From Gemmatimonadota bacterium (GTDB lineage Bacteria; JAAXHH01), in assembly GCA_026713285.1 (NCBI GenBank), contig JAPOOT010000419.1, positions 1 to 26,742 on the forward strand: a stretch of 26,742 nt of DNA. The letters run 5' to 3'. How positions within the stretch are numbered: the first letter of the stretch is position 1; every line of letters begins with the position of its first letter. The position numbers and the translations under genes were made by a program. The notes under the pieces were generated by a model. That model did no database searches and was not told the origin of the DNA. It was given only the letters and a program-made list of their open reading frames with translations. Positions 23,479-26,742 of the stretch are shown piece by piece.

Positions 23479-23524
23479 GCCCCGGCCGGGACGACCGGCA
23501 CGTACAGAGGAAACTTTTTCGCAT

Positions 23525-25792
23525 ATGGCGTCTAAAAGAATATACGAAGTAGCCAAGCAGTACAATATATCCAGCAACGCGCTCGTCCAGATGCTTCGTG
23601 ACCTGGACCACACGGTGAAGAGCCATATGAGCATCATGGACGAGAAGATGGTCCTCGATGTCAATATGCGGTTCGAGCAGGAGAAACTGGCGGCGCGTAA
23701 GGAACAGGACCGCAAGAAGAAAATGGCCGCGTCGGAGACGTCCGCCAAGCCGAAGGCGGTGAAGGACGCCCCGCGCGGGAGCAAGCCGAAGACCGAAGCG
23801 GAACCGGCGGCCAAGAAGAAGGACCAGTCCTCCACGGCCAGGGTGGCAAAGGGGGATGGAGACGCCCGCGGGCGGCGACGCCGATCCAAGAAGAAGAAGG
23901 CGAAGGTCGACCAGAAGGAAGTGGAAGCCAGCGTGCGCCGGACCATCGCGCAGATGGACAGCACCCGGACGCGCCGCCGCCGCCGTCGGGGCGAAAGGGA
24001 AGAAGACGAACCCGGCGACGAGGCGCAGCCCGTCATACGGGTTCCGGAGTTTATCTCCGCTGGTGAACTGGCCGAGCACCTTTCCGTTTCACCAACTGAA
24101 ATCGTCTCGAAATGCCTGCAACTCGGACTGATGATTACGATCAACCAGCGGCTGGACATGGATACCCTGATGACCGTCGCTTCCGAGTTTGGTTTCGACG
24201 TCGAGAAGCAGTCCGAATACGGTCTTGAGTATATCGAAGAAGTCGAGGAAGAAGAGGAAGATGAAGGCGCCCTGGAGCCCCGCCCCCCCGTAGTTACTAT
24301 CATGGGGCACGTGGACCACGGCAAGACTTCGCTCCTCGATTACATCCGGGAAAGTAACGTGATCGCCGGAGAGGCCGGGGGCATCACCCAGCATATCGGC
24401 GCCTACGAAGTCGAACTCGAAAGCGGGCAGATCACGTTTCTGGACACGCCGGGACACGAGGCGTTCTCCGCCATGCGCGCCCGGGGAACGCAGGTGACCG
24501 ACATTGTCATACTCGTGGTGGCGGCCGACGAGGAAGTCATGCCCCAGACCATCGAGGCCATCGATCACGCCAAGGCCGCCGAAGTCCCCATCATCATCGC
24601 GCTGAACAAGATGGACCTCGAAACGGCTCGCCCCGACCGCATCAAGGAACAGTTGAGCCAGCGTGGACTCCTCGTGGAGGACTGGGGCGGCGACGTCATT
24701 GCCTGCGAAGTATCGGCCATATCCGGACAGGGCATGGACCACATCCTGGAAATGGTGCTGCTTCAGTCCGAGATGCTCGATTTGAAAGCGAACCCCAACA
24801 GGCGGGCGCAGGGCGTAGTCGTGGAAGCCGAACTGGACAGGGGCCGCGGCACGCTCGCCACCGTCCTCATCCAGCAGGGCTCGCTGCGGGTCGGCGACCC
24901 GTTCGTGGCGGGCCAGTTCAGCGGCCGCGTCAGGGCACTGCTCAACGAGAGAGGCTCACGGGTTGAATCGGCGGGTCCATCGGCGCCCGTCCAGATCATG
25001 GGATTCTCGGGCATGCCCCAGGTCGGCGACTCCTTCGCGGTCGTTGAATCGGAGTCCCTGGCGCGGGAGATCGGTTCCCGGCGCCGCCAGATGCGCAGGG
25101 AGCACGAGTTCCGCCAGTCCAAGCCCGTTACCCTCGAAGACATTTACGACCAGATCAAGGAAGGCGAGATCCAGGAACTCCCCGTCATCGTCAAGGGCGA
25201 CGTGGGAGGTTCCGTGGAGGCTCTGAGCGATTCGTTGCTGCGCCTTGAGAACGACGAAGTTAAAATAAGGATCATCCATACGGGCATCGGGGCCATCAAT
25301 GAATCCGACGTCCTGCTCGCTACGGCTTCGAACGCCATCATTATCGGATTTCACGTACGGCCCAACGCGCAGGCGAGGGCCCTGGCCGAGCGCGAGAAAG
25401 TCGACATTCGTCTATACGACATCATCTACCGGGTCATTCAGGACGTTACGGACGCCCTGGAAGGCATGTTGAAACCGGATATCGAAGAAGACGTGGTAGG
25501 CGTAGTGGAAGTGAGAGAGATATTCAAGGCGCCGCGCGTTGGAACGATCGCGGGCTGCTACGTCCAGTCCGGCAACGTGACCCGAAACGCCAACATCCGT
25601 CTCATTCGCGACGGGATCGTAGTCTATGAGAGCAAGGTCGGTTCTTTGCGCAGGTTCAAAGAGGATGTTCGCGAGGTGCAGTCCGGGTTCGAATGCGGAC
25701 TGACCGTCGACGGGTTTCAGGATGTCAAGCAGGACGATACCATCGAGGTTTACGAGACGCGGGAAGTCGCAAGGCAACTCGAGACGCGTTAA
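23525..25792 (+). CDS. infB: Translation initiation factor IF-2
   Basis: A 755-residue IF-2. The N terminus (RIYEVAKQYNISSNALVQML) is an IF2-N subdomain, followed by a Lys/Arg/Ala-rich flexible linker (about 60-160) and a second IF2-N unit (FISAGELAEHLSVSPTEIVS). The GTPase domain has G1 GHVDHGKTS (261-269), G3 DTPGH (307-311) and G4 NKMD (361-364). Domains II to IV follow, ending with the C-terminal barrel that recognises initiator tRNA. IF-2 places fMet-tRNA in the 30S P site and promotes subunit joining. The ATG at 23525 begins the IF2-N unit, and an AGGAAAC sequence lies about 12 bases upstream. Confidence 0.97.
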   Translation: MASKRIYEVAKQYNISSNALVQMLRDLDHTVKSHMSIMDEKMVLDVNMRFEQEKLAARKEQDRKKKMAASETSAKPKAVKDAPRGSKPKTEAEPAAKKKDQSSTARVAKGDGDARGRRRRSKKKKAKVDQKEVEASVRRTIAQMDSTRTRRRRRRGEREEDEPGDEAQPVIRVPEFISAGELAEHLSVSPTEIVSKCLQLGLMITINQRLDMDTLMTVASEFGFDVEKQSEYGLEYIEEVEEEEEDEGALEPRPPVVTIMGHVDHGKTSLLDYIRESNVIAGEAGGITQHIGAYEVELESGQITFLDTPGHEAFSAMRARGTQVTDIVILVVAADEEVMPQTIEAIDHAKAAEVPIIIALNKMDLETARPDRIKEQLSQRGLLVEDWGGDVIACEVSAISGQGMDHILEMVLLQSEMLDLKANPNRRAQGVVVEAELDRGRGTLATVLIQQGSLRVGDPFVAGQFSGRVRALLNERGSRVESAGPSAPVQIMGFSGMPQVGDSFAVVESESLAREIGSRRRQMRREHEFRQSKPVTLEDIYDQIKEGEIQELPVIVKGDVGGSVEALSDSLLRLENDEVKIRIIHTGIGAINESDVLLATASNAIIIGFHVRPNAQARALAEREKVDIRLYDIIYRVIQDVTDALEGMLKPDIEEDVVGVVEVREIFKAPRVGTIAGCYVQSGNVTRNANIRLIRDGIVVYESKVGSLRRFKEDVREVQSGFECGLTVDGFQDVKQDDTIEVYETREVARQLETR

Positions 25793-25799
25793 ACAAATC

Positions 25800-26081
25800 A
25801 TGATCGTAGGGCTGTGCCGAATCGACCTGTTTCTTCCCGAAAGCCGCTCGCTGAAGGCCAAGAGACAGGTGATCAAGGGGCTTAAGGACCGGATCCGAAA
25901 TCGATACAACGTGTCCGTCGCCGAAGTGGAACACCAGTCACTCTGGCAGCGGGCTACCCTCGGACTCGCGATGGTTTCCGAAGAGAGAGGATACATCGAC
26001 CGGACCCTGCGGCAGGTTCTGGATCATGTTCAGGCGGAACCCAGGCTGCTGGTACTGGATCATACTTTCGAGTGGTACTAG
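25800..26081 (+). CDS. ylxP: YlxP/DUF503 family protein
   Basis: A 93-residue DUF503 protein, the family's usual size. The sequence MIVGLCRIDLFLPESRSLKA followed by KRQVIKGLKDRIRNRYNVSVAEVEHQ is characteristic, with the conserved SLK(A)KR and the NVSVAE segment. Members lie between infB and rbfA in many bacteria; the function is undefined but thought to be ribosome-linked. ATG at 25800 is chosen by homology and lies 8 bases after the infB stop; no clear ribosome site is present, suggesting coupling. It ends 9 bases before rbfA. Confidence 0.9.
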   Translation: MIVGLCRIDLFLPESRSLKAKRQVIKGLKDRIRNRYNVSVAEVEHQSLWQRATLGLAMVSEERGYIDRTLRQVLDHVQAEPRLLVLDHTFEWY

Positions 26082-26090
26082 GAGCGATAA

Positions 26091-26495
26091 ATGGCCCACC
26101 GGCGAACGGAACGGGTGGCTGATCTGGTCAAACAGGAGGTCAGCCAGATCATCCAGCAAGAGATGAAGGACCCCCGTATCGGATTCGTGACGGTCACGTC
26201 CGTGGAGGTATCCGTCGACCTGAGGCACGCGCGGGTCTATTTCAGCGTACTCGGATCGCAGGCGGATCAGAAAGCGAGTCTGGAGGGACTCGAAAGGGCA
26301 ACAGGATTCATCAGGTCTCAGCTCGGCCGGAGGATCAAACTGAGGCATATTCCGGAACTGCTCTTTCGTTACGACGAGTCCTTCGACTACGCACAACGCA
26401 TTTCGAATGTCATGCGGAGCATTGAAACGACGGAAGACGAAACCGATCGCCAGGCGGGCCAGGTTCCGGCGGACAGAGGAGACGACGAAGGTTGA
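26091..26495 (+). CDS. rbfA: 30S ribosome-binding factor RbfA
   Basis: A 134-residue RbfA. Diagnostic segments are RRTERVADLVKQEVSQIIQQ, DPRIGFVTVTSVEVSVDLRHARVYFSVLG, GFIRSQLGRRIKLRHIPELLFRYD and the tail DYAQRISNVM. The KH-type fold binds the 30S subunit near helix 1 of 16S rRNA and acts late in maturation, including cold adaptation in E. coli. An AGGAG site lies nine bases before the ATG. Its stop codon overlaps the ribF start (TGATG). The C-terminal 20 residues are charged and probably disordered. Confidence 0.95.
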   Translation: MAHRRTERVADLVKQEVSQIIQQEMKDPRIGFVTVTSVEVSVDLRHARVYFSVLGSQADQKASLEGLERATGFIRSQLGRRIKLRHIPELLFRYDESFDYAQRISNVMRSIETTEDETDRQAGQVPADRGDDEG

Positions 26496-26742
26496 TGCCG
26501 GTCCTTCGCTCCGTTGAGGAAGCCGCAAGCCGTTTTCCCAGGGCCGTGATAGCCGTCGGAAACTTCGACGGGGTCCATAGGGGACACGGCGCGATTATCG
26601 AGCGTGCTATCGATCGGTCGCTGGCCTTGCGCGCACCTTGCCTGGTCGTCACTTTCGATCCGCATCCGCAACTGGTCGTCGGCAGAAAGCCGTCTATGCC
26701 GATACTGACGCCGACGGACCAGAAACTGGAGTTACTGTCGAA
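26495..26742 (+). CDS. ribF: Bifunctional riboflavin kinase/FAD synthetase, N-terminal part cut by window edge
   Basis: The frame starting at 26495 stays open to the window end, giving 82 residues. It contains AVIAVGNFDGVHRGH, the nucleotide-binding HxGH-like motif of the FAD synthetase domain, and VVTFDPHPQLVVGRKP. RibF phosphorylates riboflavin to FMN and adenylates FMN to FAD. The ATG overlaps the rbfA stop by one base (TGATG). In many bacteria truB lies between rbfA and ribF; it does not here. The kinase domain is outside the window. Confidence 0.93.
   Translation, partial: MPVLRSVEEAASRFPRAVIAVGNFDGVHRGHGAIIERAIDRSLALRAPCLVVTFDPHPQLVVGRKPSMPILTPTDQKLELLS

Overview
The window is a GC-rich bacterial chromosome segment, dense and operonic, with bacterial promoters and Shine-Dalgarno sites. 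A six-domain S1 protein, an exported TesA-type SGNH hydrolase, a YbbA/YbbP transporter and a SanA-like envelope protein point to a diderm (Gram-negative-type) bacterium. ScpA/ScpB (rather than MukB) argue against an enterobacterium. The mix would fit an uncultured FCB or Latescibacterota/Gemmatimonadota-like lineage, but that placement is an impression and not something the sequence proves.

Positions 1-10.7 kb, almost all on the minus strand. A tightly packed catabolic cassette runs kynureninase > iron alcohol dehydrogenase > epimerase-type SDR > gamma-glutamyltransferase (cut by the window edge). Upstream of it are an 18-bp tandem repeat array and a sanA-like gene. A plus-strand tesA-like esterase then meets, tail to tail, an operon reading bacterioferritin-like protein > glycerophosphodiester phosphodiesterase > ybbA > ybbP.

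Positions 10.7-13.7 kb, minus strand. mazG (house-cleaning NTP pyrophosphohydrolase), a C-terminally short tagaturonate reductase/mannitol dehydrogenase-family enzyme and an L-galactonate dehydrogenase-like zinc enzyme form one unit. The last two would work in series in hexuronate metabolism. A 26-bp direct repeat lies just upstream of the mazG start.

Positions 13.9-20.3 kb, plus strand. A core operon carries an HNH nuclease gene, scpA, scpB and rluB, with each gene overlapping or closely following the last, then rpsA and mtaB. The mtaB product has an in-frame collagen-like Gly-Pro-Pro insert near its C terminus. A tRNA-Arg(CCG) gene follows with its own strong promoter.

Positions 20.3-21.2 kb. 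The 3' end of the tRNA plus its flank is duplicated as a perfect 27-bp direct repeat. A minus-strand serine-recombinase homologue ends inside the second copy and lacks the nucleophilic serine. This is the clearest sign of mobile DNA in the window.

Positions 21.2-26.7 kb, plus strand. The translation/transcription operon rimP-nusA-ylxQ-infB-ylxP-rbfA-ribF (ribF cut by the edge) follows a promoter and a strong intrinsic terminator placed before rimP. That arrangement looks like a premature-termination (attenuation) leader.
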